DNA of 64,000 nucleotides from Clytia hemisphaerica (lineage: Eukaryota; Cnidaria; Hydrozoa; Leptothecata; Clytiidae), in contig CACVBU010000485.1 in assembly GCA_902728285.1 (NCBI GenBank), positions 960,527 through 1,024,526 on the forward strand, in the 5' to 3' direction. Below the pieces are notes generated by a model. That model did not search any database and was not told the DNA's origin. It saw only the letters and a list, made by a program, of their open reading frames with translations. Of the stretch, positions 34,001 through 45,839 are shown piece after piece (the stretch's first letter is position 1; each line of letters starts with the position of its first letter). Position numbers and translations under genes: made by a program.

Positions 34001-34797
34001 GGTCACTTTTTTCGCAAATTTCGAGTCCCACGTAGGGTCCATTTTTCGAACCTCAGCGGAGCACCCCCGTCGGTCGACAAGGGTAGTACCCCCCCGGGAA
34101 CTATGTATCTACATATCTACACATCTATGTATCTATTGATGTACATATCTACACATCTATATATCTACATATCCACGTATCTATGTATCTATGTATCTAC
34201 ATATCTACGCATCCATGTATCTATGTATCTACATATCTACACATCTATGTATCTATATATCCACGTATCAATGTATCTATGTATCTACATATCTACACAT
34301 CCATGTATCTATGTATCTATGCATCTACGCATCCATGTATCTATGTATCTACATATCTACACATCTATGTATCTACATATCTACGTATCAATGTATCTAT
34401 GTATCTACATATCTACGCATCCATGTATCCATGTATCTACATATCCACGTATCTATGTATCTATGTATCTACATATGTATCTACATATCTACACATCTAT
34501 GAATCTACATATCTACACATCTATGTATCTACATATCTAAGCATCCATGTATCTATGTATCTACATATCCACGGATTTATGTATCTATGTATCTACATAT
34601 CTACGCATCCATGTATTTATGTATCTATCAACTGATGAATGCGAAAGCAAGAAACTTTAAGTATTGAAAAGAAATACAACGTTTCTTAATCTTTATGTAT
34701 CTATGTATCTATATATCTACGCATCCATGTATCTATGTATCTCCGCATCTACATAACCATGTCTCTATGTATCTATGTATCTATATATCTACATACC
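31036..34797 (+). repeat. Minisatellite array 1, ATGTATCTACATATCTACAC type
   Basis: About 3.4 kb of tetramer-based repeat in which the phrases ATGTATCTATGTATCTACAT, ATCTACACATCTATG and ATCCACGTATC alternate in higher-order units of roughly 60-80 bp. Degenerate between about 31600 and 32220, regular elsewhere. Interrupted by an inserted element (33797-34101) and by 34630-34695 (unrelated sequence). The unit, a multiple of 4 bp, contains no stop triplet in any forward frame, so three overlapping frames of up to 525 codons stay open. They read as monotonous Tyr/Ile/Cys/Ser/His repeats and are not proteins. Confidence 0.95.
33797..34101. mobile_element. 305-bp MITE with CCCGGGGGGG ends inside array 1
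   Basis: GTCCCGGGGGGGGGGTACTA opens; AGTACCCCCCCGGGAAC closes. Interior words CTGGTCAGGGTGCCTTTTTT and AGTCCCACGTAGGGTCC. Minisatellite resumes in phase on both sides, so the element moved into an existing array. Related copies lie at 58722-59063 and 61070-61330, and a possible left or right end at 63990-64000. Confidence 0.85.
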
Positions 34798-35473
34798 ATG
34801 CAATTGCAATGTTTAGTGCGACCCTTTCTTCGCGCCAATTGCAATGTTTAGTTCGAACGGCCGTTCCAGTGACTGTTCAATGTCCCTAGCAATGTCCTTC
34901 GATTCACTGGGGAGGGGGTGAAGCTTTTATATTCTACTCTTGTCTTGCAATTTTCCTCCATGCTTTAGCCAGGGTGTCAAATGCGATGTCCAATCTAACC
35001 ACCGTTCAACGAATTTTTACTGCACTTATACAAACGTCTGGCTGATTGCGAAAAATCTTGTTGCAGCGCGTTTTACTGCATCCAATCAGATTCTACTAGT
35101 ATTTCCACTCGCATTTGTAGGGAAGAATCGATTAACACTCCCTTTGTCAATAACAATTCAGAAAGCAAAAGCTCAAAATCATTTTTACGAATTCTTTTAT
35201 AGACATAATCGATCTTCCCTTGTTATTGCCATTGTTACAAAAGGTAGATTTTGGTACATCTTAAGACAAAGGATGCAATGAGGAGAAGATCCGTTAACAT
35301 TTTAAAAGAAATCATGTAAACGATTTTTCCAATTCATTTTAAATGAGTAAAAAATTGGAAAATGATTTCGATAACGATGATGTCAACTACGCAAATGACT
35401 TTTTTGATCAAGTTTTACTTTGCAGCATGAACTTGTATGGTGTCCAGTTGAAGTGTATAGACGGTTGACTATA
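34798..35473. other. Array edge and intergenic DNA
   Basis: CAATTGCAATGTTTAGT occurs twice, 37 bp apart (34801 and 34838), right after the array. The rest is unremarkable; the 113-codon frame at 34940-35281 has no recognisable domain. Confidence 0.5.
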
Positions 35474-36284
35474 CAGGGTGTCCGGAAAAAAAGTATCGAG
35501 TTCGAACATGATTCTAAGTAGAAGGTTGTCGCGTGTGTTTAACAATATGTTAGTATAATTGTTTTTTCAACAGTCATTATGATTAAAAAAACTAAATTTC
35601 TTTACAATTTTCTTGACGTTAAAGTTATTGAGAATTGTTTTTTGTAAAAGTTATTCATAAAAGATGTCTCGTGACAATTAATATGTTTAAACACAAGTGG
35701 CCGAAAAGGGGGGAGAGCAGAAAGGCACACAGAATATCTACATGGTATTTTCAATTCTTGAAATAAACAGTAAAAACGGCACAGACAAAATATGTACAGG
35801 AACCAGAATAAAATAAAAATGAGTACACAGCTAAGCTTAAAAGGACAAATCACAAACATATAAAATAATACAGCATAAAAATACAAACTAATAACAAAAA
35901 CATGAGTAAATACTGAAATATAAACTGACATTGACAAAAAAGGGCATCACTAAAACCATATACGCTGATCATAAAAAAGAAAAAAGGAAGCTTCCCAAAA
36001 GATGCTGGGGAGGGTGGTGGAGCAAAATTACAGCAGTCAGCACTAGGCAAATGAAGAACTGAAAAAGGTCCATGTGGAAGAACTGAGGCCTTAAATACGT
36101 ATGAGAGTGAGGCTGTCCCAAGAGTCCGGATATATATCAAAACAAACCATTTGCATCTAAACTCTGATATACAAAACATATATCAGAACCTAATATGATA
36201 AACATTGCAAATTTAATCAAACACACACAAGAACTTTCTTTCTATAGAAGTGGTACGACTCTATACGTTTTTCAAGACACCCTG
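35474..36284. mobile_element. 811-bp mariner-like non-autonomous element, TA TSD
   Basis: CAGGGTGTCCGGAAAAAAAG at 35474 and AAGACACCCTG at 36284, with TA on each side (35472-35473, 36285-36286). The inner sequences AACACACGCGACAACC and CACACACAAGAACTTTC are weakly inverted. Two minus-strand frames (111 and 109 codons) overlap without similarity to a transposase. Same end type as 25991-26428. Confidence 0.75.
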
Positions 36285-36286
36285 TA

Positions 36287-36960
36287 GAAAAACCATATTC
36301 GCATTCTGTAACAAAATTTGAACCAATCAGAAAGCTTAGTGAAAATCAATTATGATTTACAAAAGAATCGTGGTGGAACCAAAAGAATTCGTGCTGTTTT
36401 CATTGTATTCCTTAATCGATTTTCCCCTAGATGTAAACCCATTTGTTGCTATTTTTGCCTTTGATAACAAAATATTTTTATTCACATTGCCTTGGGTATA
36501 CCAGAGGAATGTAAAGAGATGGAAAAACAGCTTCTTGAAAACGATGGAAAAACGGCTCGTCATATACCAGGTCTCTTGCCCTTAAGGGAGTTTATGTCGA
36601 GTAAATAGGTTTCTTTTGGTGTCGCTATAAAAAATCTGCATAGTTAGCGTGTTGTGACAAAATTCTTTTGTTTCAAGCCTGATTATGCTCTAACTTTTAG
36701 GGCTCATATTTTGGGTACACCTCTCCTATACGAAAAGGTACCTATTTCTTCTTGCTCAGAATTTCTTAGCGATTCTACTGATATAACCGCGTCATTACTA
36801 CACCATAATATGGAAAGCTAGAGCTCGAGAAAATTATAACTTCATCTTGATTTTACTCGACTTCTGACAGTTTTACAAGAACCAATTTAATATCATTATG
36901 TTAGTATATACAGTACATTGGTAAAAATATTGCTCCTTATTCTTAAAAATTGAACTAGTA
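36287..36960. other. Intergenic, nothing recognised
   Basis: AT-rich sequence with one 77-codon frame of no recognisable kind. Confidence 0.5.
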
Positions 36961-37249
36961 CTCTAAGGTCCCGAATAGTAGGGGGGGTCTGAATAAAAGG
37001 GGGGGTCCGAAATTTTTGCAAAATATAATAAACGGGGGGGGTCTGAATAAACGGGGGGGTCTGAAAAATATTTAGGTAAATAAAGGCTAAAATCAGGCTA
37101 TTTAGAGCAAAATAAGGGTCCTTCTCTTTAACAGCTGAAAATATTCTTAAAAACTAATAAACGGGGGGGTCCTAATAAGAACGGGGGGGTCCGAAATATT
37201 TTCGAAAATTAATAAGCGGGGGGGGGGACGTCTATTCGGGACCTTAGAG
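36961..37249. mobile_element. Second AAACGG/G-run MITE, TA TSD
   Basis: CTCTAAGGTCCCGAATAG opens and CTATTCGGGACCTTAGAG closes; TA at 36959-36960 and 37250-37251. Interior AGGCTAAAATCAGGCTATTT and repeated AATAAACGGGGGGG match 24485-24790, so the two are one family with diverged ends. Confidence 0.85.
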
Positions 37250-38104
37250 TAATCGGCAAAAAAGGAAAAACAAATTTTCATTTTTATCGTCAAATCATGT
37301 AGAAACCGTCCGATTTGTATGGGGAGCCGTCTTTTCTGGAGTTTCATTTAATGACCTAATCAACGTTTTTACAATGGAATTTTCAATAGAAGTTATTATT
37401 GAACTTTGAGTTATCAGAAAAGCTGTTTTTCCATCTCTTTACATTCCTCTAGGTATACGAAAAGTTTTCGGCAAAGGCGAGATTGTTTTTACTGACTTTG
37501 TATGCAACTAAGCTAACAAATACTATACTTATACATCTTTTTAAAATCAAAATTATACTATAAAAGAACCTTGGGGCCGTCAACATAGTACGTACGCACT
37601 AAGGAGGAGGTGGGTCTTCTCAGAAGCATATGCTTGCGTACAGGGTGAGGGGAGGGTTCAAAGGAAAATGTTTTTATTCGTAGCCCTTTTTTGTTTGTAT
37701 TTTTGTCGACTTTTACACTTCTTATATATACGCATGAAGGAAAAGAAAAAGTTTCTTAGTAAATATTGAGTTTCATGTATGAAATATGAACCAAAGGATT
37801 TGATTTTCTTCAACCAAGGGGGGGGGTGAATGAAAAATTACGCACTCACCAGGGGGTATAGCCATTTACGTACGCGTGCGTGCAGGGAGGGGAGAGGGTA
37901 CTTAACCATTAATTAAATAAAAAAAATTGATCTTCTTACCCCAGGGCTTACTTTGACCCCCCTGTGATGGCACCACGTCACACGACGCAGGATAGTTTAT
38001 TATTTATTCAGCATGCGAGGTTGAAAATAATCACGAGGCTGATTTCAATTTATGCAATTCTTATAAAGAAACTGTGTATAAGATAACTAAGATAAGAAGC
38101 GACA
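37250..38104. other. Intergenic with a possible degraded repeat
   Basis: GTACGTACGCACTAAGGAGG near 37590 and TTTACGTACGCGTGCGTGCA near 37865 are partly inverted around G-rich tracts; this may be a decayed 300-bp element, but its ends cannot be fixed. Confidence 0.35.
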
Positions 38105-38423
38105 GTTTCATGGTTGGCGGCCGGGGGAGTGGAATCAGCCCTTTTTTCGGACGAGTGGCAGAATTTGACAAAAATTTAGACGGAATTTCAGTAATTACGT
38201 TCCCCGACGGAGACGGAAAATTACACAATTTTAGTGCAGAAAAACGGAATTTAGCAAAAAGTTTTGCGGAATTTCGGAATTGGCTAAAAATATTCAAAAT
38301 TCGCAGAATTTTTGACAAAAACCTTGAATTTCAAAGGCATATTTTCCGTGGTGGAAGTTTGGTAGATTTTTAGACGGTTTGACGGAAATTGGAGAAAAAG
38401 TTTGCAGAATTGCGGAATCGGGT
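38105..38423. repeat. Copy of the TTTCATGGTTGG element, ends lost
   Basis: From AGTTTCATGGTTGGCGG to AATTGCGGAATCGGGTAAA the sequence follows 42414-42739 almost base for base (CCCTTTTTTCGGACG, GACGGAGACGGAAAA, GACGGTTTGACGGAAATTGG), but the G-run and C-run termini are missing. Frames on both strands are incidental. Confidence 0.8.
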
Positions 38424-39526
38424 AAATTTGGGAGGTAAACTGGGAGGATGTCTTTATAAAATGCAAATTTAACCCTTCCTCTTACAATGTGACAAATCTT
38501 ACAATGTACCCTTCCGACTCTCGCACATCTTGAACCGACTTTTTATTGTATTATCCTGTTTTTATATCTTTTGAAATAATATTTGGATAGCATTATATTT
38601 TTCTATTGTTGCAAGGCTGTATATTATTTAATTGTTAACTTGCTCATTTGATTGACTCATTTTCATACCGTCTGGTTGTTTTAAAATAAAAAATCATTTT
38701 ATGTATCATATGACGATCAATCTGAGTCTCGGTTTATTCTGGTTTCTAATGATAAATGAATAGAAGTGTTAGAGTACAATACCTTTATAGCATTATAACA
38801 TCAAATATTAGTCTTCACTTCTCAAGAAAAAATAATATAATTCCAAATAACTTATGATATGAAGACGGCCCTTTTCAAACTAAATACAATTCAATACCTT
38901 AAGCGGAGAGAGAATTTTTTATTTATTATTTTAGATGTGTTTTTTTAAATCCCGAGAATGGAATGTTTGTGTTTCGCAGTGTTTAATTTCGCGGATTTGT
39001 AAAAAAAAACCCGTGAAATTGTTTCACAAAGATTTGTTCTAGCCAAACATTTTGCAGAAACTTTCTCGATCTGCGTGAATTTCGGCCCTTTTCTCGAAGG
39101 TAAATGTCTTTGAATATTTTTAGAAGAGCCATTCGAGAAAAATTCGTGACAAATAGAAAATCTGTAAAACTTCAAACTTTGAAAAAATGTAATATTCATG
39201 GCACTTTTTTGCCTATCAAAAGCCTGATAGTAATAAGTCAAAGGGCAACAGTTTCAAACCAATCTAAGAAGCATTTCTCCATCTAAGTCTTTTTTATGTT
39301 AAAATTTTCATTTTTACGTCTTGATTCACCTAAGTTTATGCTCGCGAAAAATATTTTTTCTTCGTCGAATTTACGTAAGTAAATATCGCGATTTTTCAAC
39401 CTCACGAAAGTTTTTACTCGCGAGAGAAACTTCTACTTCTAAAGTAGTGACATAGAAGTTAATGTTATATAACAAAACAGAGTTAAGTCGGAAAACAATG
39501 GTTTGGTTATTAAACTACCTTATCAG
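38424..39526. other. Intergenic, nothing recognised
   Basis: AT-rich; the minus-strand frame 38945-39241 is unassigned. Confidence 0.5.
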
Positions 39527-39852
39527 CCCTTTTTACGCAGGCACTTATTACGCCACAGCCTGATTTTGGGCTTACGCCAATTAGGATCGTAAGTAACGCC
39601 AAAATTTGTTAGAATGACTTTTTATGCTTCAATTTACATTAAAATATCATTTTTCAGTAGTAAACTGTTGAAACTTTCATTGAAAATCACGGATTTTTGC
39701 GAAGTTTTAGATATGTAGTAAAACAAAGGATCATTTTTTATCTTTTAATCATGATTATAATCCTTTAAATAGAGAAAAATGATCAAAATTAACGCTAATT
39801 TTAAGTAAAATTTGCAAAATTTTTGCCCTTTTTACCGGCACTTTTAACGCCG
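39527..39852. repeat. Pair of 28-bp direct repeats 300 bp apart
   Basis: GCCCTTTTTACGCAGGCACT then TATTACGCC at 39527 recurs as GCCCTTTTTACCGGCACTTT then TAACGCC at about 39825. Possibly the ends of a decayed insertion. Confidence 0.5.
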
Positions 39853-39977
39853 GAATGAAGACATCAATCATACTGTGAACAAATGTCGTTTTCATAAGTT
39901 TTTAAAATCTGACTAAAGATTGCCTGAAAAAGCACAAAATCTGAGTATCGGAAAATATATTTCTCTCTATTCGCGAC

Positions 39978-41764
39978 TAATAGATACATTGATACATAAG
40001 TACATAGATACATATAATAGATACATAGATACATGGATATGTAGATAAATGGATACAAAGATACATGGATGCGTAGATATGTAGACACATAGATACATAG
40101 ATACGTGGATATGTAGATACATAGATGTGTAGATATGTAGATACATAGATACATGGATGCGTAGATATGTAGATACATGGATATGTAGATACATAGATAC
40201 ATAGATACATTGATATGTAGATACATAGATGTGTAGATATGTAGATATATAGATACATAGATACATAGATACATAGATACATGAATGCGTATATATGTCG
40301 ATACATAGATACATAGATACATGGATATGTAGATACATAGATGTGTAGATATGTATAGATACATAGATACATAGATACATAGATACGTGGATATGTAGAT
40401 ACATAGATGTGTAGATATGTAGATACATAGATACATGGATGCGTAGATGCATAGACACATAGATGTGTAGATATGTAGATACATAGATACATGGATGCGT
40501 AGATGCATAGATACATAGATACATGGATGTGTAGATATGTAGGTACATAGATACGTGGATATGTAGATACATAGATGTGTAGATATGTAGATACATAGAT
40601 ACATGGATGTGTAGATATGTTAATACATAGATACATGGATATGTAGATACATAGATGTGTAGATATGTAGATACATAGATACATGGATGTATTGATATTT
40701 AGATACATAAATACATGGATGCGTAGATATGTAGATACATAGATACATAGATACGTGGATATGTAGATACATAGATGTGTAGATATGTAGATACATAGAT
40801 ACATGGATGCATAGATACAAAGATACATAGATGTGTAGATATGTAGATACATAGATACATGGATGCGTAGATACATAGATACATAGATGTGTAGATACAT
40901 AGATACATAGATACGTAGATATGTAGATACATAGATACGTGGATGCGTAGATATGTAGATACATAGATACATGGATATGTAGATACATAGATGTGTAGAT
41001 ATGTAGATACATAGATACATGGATGCGTTGATATGTAGATACATAGATACATGGATGCGTAGATATGTAGATACATAGATACATAGATACGTGGATATGT
41101 AGATGCATAGATTTGTACATAGATACATGGATGCATAGATAGATAGATAGATAGATACATAGATACGTGGATATGTAGATACATAGATGTGTAGATATGT
41201 AGATACATAGATACATGGATGCATAGATACATAGATACATAGATGTGTAGATATGTAGATACATAGATACATGGATGCGAAGATACATAGATACATAGAT
41301 GTGTAGATGCATAGATACATAGATACGTAGATACATAGATACATAGATACATGGATGCGTAGATATGTAGATACATAGATACATGGATATGTAGATACAA
41401 AGATGTGTAGATATGTAGATACATAGATACATGGATGCGTTGATATGTAGATACATAGATACATGGATGCGTAGATATGTAGATACATAGATACATAGAT
41501 ACGTGGATATGTAGATGCATAGATTTGTAGATATGTAGATACATAGATACATGGATGCGTAGATATGTAGATATATAGATACATAGATACATGGATATGT
41601 AGATACATAGATACATAGATACATTGATATGTAGATACATAGATACATAGATACATAGATACATGGATGCGTATATATGTCGATACATAGATACATAGAT
41701 ACATGGATATGTAGATACATAGATGTGTAGATATGTAGATATATAGATACATAGATACATAGAT
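39978..41764 (-). repeat. Minisatellite array 2, inverted relative to array 1
   Basis: About 1.8 kb of the same repeat in reverse orientation (GATACATAGATACATGGATG, GTGTAGATATGTAGATACAT). A higher-order duplication of several hundred base pairs is visible: the runs near 40980-41110 and 41380-41520 are nearly identical. Three minus-strand frames are open, one of 597 codons; these are repeat artefacts. The outer flank on the high-coordinate side matches the flank of array 1 in mirror orientation. Confidence 0.95.
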
Positions 41765-41801
41765 ATTCAATAGATAAAAAGTATAGTATGTATTAGATAA
41801 A

Positions 41802-41844
41802 AGGATAATACATAAAGACCAATGATACGTGGCATTCTATCCGT
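41802..41844. repeat. Shared flank of the minisatellite, copy 2
   Basis: Reverse complement of the 30943-30992 flank, including the identical run GTATCATTGGTCTTTAT. Array 2 is therefore a second copy of a unit consisting of this flank followed by the repeat. Confidence 0.85.
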
Positions 41845-42162
41845 ATGTTAGGCTCTTTTGGCCGGCGGCTAATTTTTAGGCCCGATTACGCCACCCGGAC
41901 TGCCTGGTGTGTAGTGTAGCGGATTTTTTTCCGACACAGACCTGCAAGATTTACATTTGAGAATCTAGTATATATAAAGATTAATGAAACGGTTTATTTG
42001 TTTTCAAAACTTTCCTGTTTACGCTTTCATCATCGGTCAGTGTTGATTTGAGAATCTCTACTCTCTACACTTTTTTATCTTTGCTGAATAATTTACTCAA
42101 TTTTAAGGTGTCAAAGTAGTAAAAATCGTGTATAACGCCTAAAATACCTCAATTGCATCCTA

Positions 42163-42858
42163 CACGTTTTTTATAAGGAACACGTTTATAAGGAACTTGA
42201 GGCTGAAAATGGTCCAAAAGTAAGGAATTGTTAAGGAACTGGTCAGGCTCACATCACAATAAGAAATCAAGTTAGAGAACAGTTGGGTTAAACTTGAACT
42301 TTCAGTTTCACACTTTTCGACTTTTCTAATAACCTAAACAAAAAGATGATAAAATCATGTTGCTGAAACGACATTCAAATGTGTCAAAAAGAGAAAATTT
42401 ACAGAGATTATACTGGGGGGGGGGGTTTCATGGTTGGTGGAGGAGCTGAATCGGCCCTTTTTTCGGACGGAGTGGCGGAATTTGGCGAAAATTTAGACGG
42501 AATTACGGAAATTGGGTTCTCTGACGGAGACGGAAAAACGGAATTTAGCCAAAAAATTTGCGGAATTTCGGAATTACCAATTAGTAAAAGATATTCAAAA
42601 TTTGCGGAATTTTCGACAAAAATATTGAATTTCAAAGGAATTTTCGGTGACGGAATTTTGGTTCAATTTAAGACGGTTTGACGGAAATTGGAGAAAAATT
42701 TGGCGGAATTGCGGAATTGGGTACCCCCTGAAACCCCCCTATACTTGAACAGAAAAATAAGAACAAGATATTAACAACAATTCGAGGCTGAAAGTGCAAA
42801 AAAATAAGAAAATCCAAGCCTCAGAAAAATTTTGCTGGTTCTTATATATAAAAAAATG
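42163..42858. mobile_element. MITE with CACGTTTTTTATAAG ends, TA TSD, carrying a nested element
   Basis: CACGTTTTTTATAAGGAAC opens; GGTTCTTATATATAAAAAAATG closes (one base run differs); TA on each side (42161-42162, 42859-42860). Ends resemble those of 23506-23880. The element is split by 42414-42739; without it the host is about 370 bp, the size of the 23506 copy. Confidence 0.7.
42414..42739. mobile_element. 326-bp nested MITE, G-run ends, 5-bp TSD TATAC
   Basis: TGGGGGGGGGGGTTTCATGG opens and CCCCCTGAAACCCCCC closes; TATAC is present on both sides (42409-42413, 42740-42744). Interior is a dense series of GGAATTT/ACGGAA words. Truncated copy at 38105-38423. Confidence 0.8.
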
Positions 42859-43480
42859 TATCTAAGTAAATGTGATCTAGTGAGCCGGGGGAGTAGCTTT
42901 CATTCAATTGTTCTCGCGCAAGTGGTGCGAATTCTTTCGTACCAATAAACTGTCATTAATCAAAAGTCGATTTTATGTTTTTACCAATTTCACTTATAAA
43001 CTAGCCTCAAAATTTTTTAAATTTCCCGATGTTCTAAGCCGCATCGATGTAAGCCATATATACTGAGTATCAGAGTTTTCAAAGAGCATATCAACCTCTG
43101 ACGACCAAGTATACAAATTTTATCGCACACGTGTCAATGTAATCTTTGTAGAAAGAATCAAAGATGAAGATAGAATATTATCATATTAATGTCTAGCAAA
43201 AAACTGTGGGTGGGTTTAAATGTAGGGAAGAATCGATATTTCGATATGTGCTTTTCACGGTATTTAAGTCGAGAGGTGAAACACTCCGAAAATAAACGTA
43301 CGTGATTTTTTGATTTTACTGATTTTTGTTTCATTTATTTGATTTCTTTGATTTTATTGATTTCGACCTTGAATTTATTTTGATTTTGCTTTTATTGGTT
43401 TTTCTGATGTTGGCTCTGATTTTTTTGATTTTGAAAAAAAGTGTACGTGATTTTCCCGAGTGTTTTATCCCTTGTTCTAA

Positions 43481-43530
43481 GTGTTTAGCTTGCGTGTTTA
43501 GCTTGCGTGTTTAGCTTGCGTGTTTAGCTT
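43481..43530. repeat. 13-bp tandem repeat, four copies
   Basis: GTGTTTAGCTTGC is repeated three times and then partly a fourth, perfectly. Confidence 0.95.
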
Positions 43531-43978
43531 ATCCGTTTTTAATTTTTGTATAAACTACCTTCAACCGAAAAAAGAAATAGATGCCAAAAATATAGATGCA
43601 AAGGACACATTTATTTCTTAAATTATATCACTTATTCATTGCCAAGTATTTAAAAAATATATATAGTCAAGAAGTATAAAACCTTCAACTACTTAAAATG
43701 GAAACAATATATATATAACTTTGGTTTTTTCCTACTACCAAAGGAACGTCAAAGTCAATTACCATAACAAATTTGTACATGACCGGAACCATTAGGAGTT
43801 ATCAAATGTCGATTATATCTTGAAAATGGAAGGCAACGATCAATATCTAAATCTGATTTTAGACACATCTACGTAAATCAATTTTTTATCATATCAAGCT
43901 CGATATCAAGTTGAAAAACAAGTAACAGAGTACATACAATCAGGTCACAAAGTCACAATTAAATTTAAATCTTGAAAT

Positions 43979-44954
43979 ATGGCTTCGTCTAAATATATCA
44001 CCATCATTATCTTTGTATTGATTTTGAAATTACTGAGTGCAGATGTAAGTATTTTAATCATTTTGAATTAGCTAATCATCATATTCTTATTCGGTATTTA
44101 TTATGGCGTATATTTTGTTTTGTCTTACAAAATTATTTTTGCAAAATATCTACACAAAAAGCTCGTCGGAATAAAAATTTTCACGGTGGTCAAAATAAGC
44201 TTTTTTATTACCACTTACTTAATGACTTAAATCCATTATCCTGTTCTTTATTATTCTTTTAGCTTTAGAATAATTTTACTGAACATACATGGGGAGGGGT
44301 GGAGGAAATAGTATCTGCCTTGTCCAGGGGTAAACATGCTCTGTTTGAAGGGTAATTCTGAATGTCCAGTGGGTCAACCGATGGTTGTCAGGGGGTTAGA
44401 CCTGCTGTCCGGGGGGGGGGTCAAAAGTCACAAACACAACGTCCGGGCGGGGTTAATTTTCAAAAGATAATTCATATCCTCCATCCCCAATTCAATTTTT
44501 TTGGAAAAGCCCCTTGTTATTCACGTGTGCGTGCGTTATTTTGTCACGAGGTCATTGAAATATTTTTTGTTCCCATTCTTACCAGGCATGTAGTGCAAAT
44601 GGAAGTTATTGTGAGAAGGATTCAGATTGCTGTACAACCACAGATTGGTGTGTCGGCACACCACCGAATTATTCGGGAGCATGTTGCAGCACCGGTGCTT
44701 CAGATCATGGTGCGACTTGTAATGATCACACTGATTGCTGCTCTGGATCTTGTAGTGGAACACCAAAACTTTGTGAATGTAAAACCAATGGCTCTGACTG
44801 TACGTCCGACATTGAATGTTGTTCATATTTATGCAATATTGTTTCCACGCAGCCCATCGAACGTAGATGCGTAGAACAACAAGATGACCCGATTGGAATG
44901 GTTATAGGTGGAGGAAGTACAGGTCAAGCGACACAACAACCTCTTTCTACTTAA
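43979..44954 (+). CDS. Secreted cysteine-rich protein with repeated C-x5-CC modules
   Basis: Exon 1 (43979-44044) encodes 22 residues forming a typical signal peptide: MASSK followed by a strongly hydrophobic Ile/Leu/Val stretch. A GTAAGT donor follows. Exon 2 (44586-44954) continues in phase and ends at TAA; 144 residues in all. The mature part is dense in cysteine, and three segments share the spacing C-x5-CC, two of them followed by C after three residues. That pattern occurs in inhibitor-cystine-knot peptides, Dickkopf-type domains and protease-inhibitor-like secreted proteins; which one applies cannot be decided by eye, and a toxin role is only one possibility. The last 25 residues lack cysteine and are Gly/Gln/Thr-rich. 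The intron contains one arm of an inverted repeat pair (44290-44480). The frame shift between a long chance frame (44362-44874) and the spliced model is explained by the intron. Confidence 0.8.
44290..44480. repeat. G-rich repeat in the cysteine-rich gene intron, arm 1
   Basis: GGTTAGACCTGCTGTCCGGG, TTGTCAGGGGG and ATGTCCAGTGGGTCAAC words appear here and in reverse complement at 45840-46065. The two copies are about 1.4 kb apart and enclose exon 2. Confidence 0.75.
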
Positions 44955-45000
44955 ACTGGAGGTTAGAGCAAAACCATACATACCAAACTCAAACCCAGTC

Positions 45001-45839
45001 CCTTAATTCGTTTTTTATTGCTCTAATAACACTCACAAACGTTAATCAATAAAATTAAAGAATGTTGCAAGTCACTCTGGGTAGGAGATCGTCAAATATT
45101 TAACAAATACTATATTTAGCTGAAAAAAATTATAATCATTGTAAATATCTAATAAAAAAAACTACACTGTGTCCGGATAAAAGAATAACGGGACTTTCTA
45201 TTCAAATAAAAATTTTAACAATTTAAGTTATGGAGTCTTTTAAACTTTTAAGTTAATTTCATACTCGGGCTTCGTCTTCTAATAAAAAATTGTTTCCACA
45301 TAAAAAGGGCGCAGGGCCAGACTAACTTTTGCTAAAATTTTGCCAGAGGCGGTTATAATTGTCCAGAACATGCTTGACAAACTAGCTTTTGAAAAAAATG
45401 TTTTTGCGGTTGAATTTTTTTTTTTGAATTTATTTTATCTCTATGTAAAAATCAATTGGAAATAGTGTTGTGTTGTTTACGGATGCATCAAGACAATCAA
45501 AGAGTACTAAGTAGTCAATATTTTTTCCTCGCAATTTTAATGACCAAAATTTGATGACGTTTATAAAGAGAGAAGAGGAAGAGATTGAGGATTTGGAGAA
45601 TATTGAAACTGGACGATAAAATTATGATTTACAAAGAACTTTTTTTAGATTTTTGGCCAAAATATAGCAGTTACCTTTTTTGAAAAATTAAATTTCATGG
45701 TTTATTAAGGACATTGATTCCGTATGACAAAATAGGGCTCTTGTATTTGCAATTTGTATTGAATTTTTGAAATTCTAATAAAACTCACAAGGTCTGGGGA
45801 AGTTAAAAATGGGCTTTTCCAGAGAAAATTTGAACGTGG
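45001..45839. other. Intergenic 3' of the cysteine-rich gene
   Basis: AATAAA-like signals occur at about 45047 (TCAATAAAATTAAAG), 98 bp after the stop codon, the likely polyadenylation site. Otherwise nothing recognised. Confidence 0.5.

Noticed and set aside
34632..34690. Hammerhead-ribozyme-like core (CTGATGA, a short TGC-GAAA-GCA hairpin, then AGAAAC) at the interruption of array 1
   Set aside because: The base pair that should open stem II is A-A, stem III pairs poorly beyond two positions, and no complementary stem I strand was found. Probably coincidence, though a covariance-model search would settle it.
31050..41770. Very long frames (up to 597 codons) of Tyr/Ile/Cys/Ser/His repeats
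   Set aside because: They arise from a tetramer-based minisatellite lacking stop triplets on one strand; three frames are open at the same time and none has a start context or domain.
43326..43514. 62-codon hydrophobic frame (Phe/Leu/Asp-rich)
   Set aside because: Produced by TTTGATTTT-type low-complexity sequence followed by the 13-bp tandem repeat.
44362..44874. 170-codon frame overlapping the cysteine-rich gene
   Set aside because: It reads exon 2 in the wrong frame and runs through intron repeat sequence; the spliced model with signal peptide explains the locus better.
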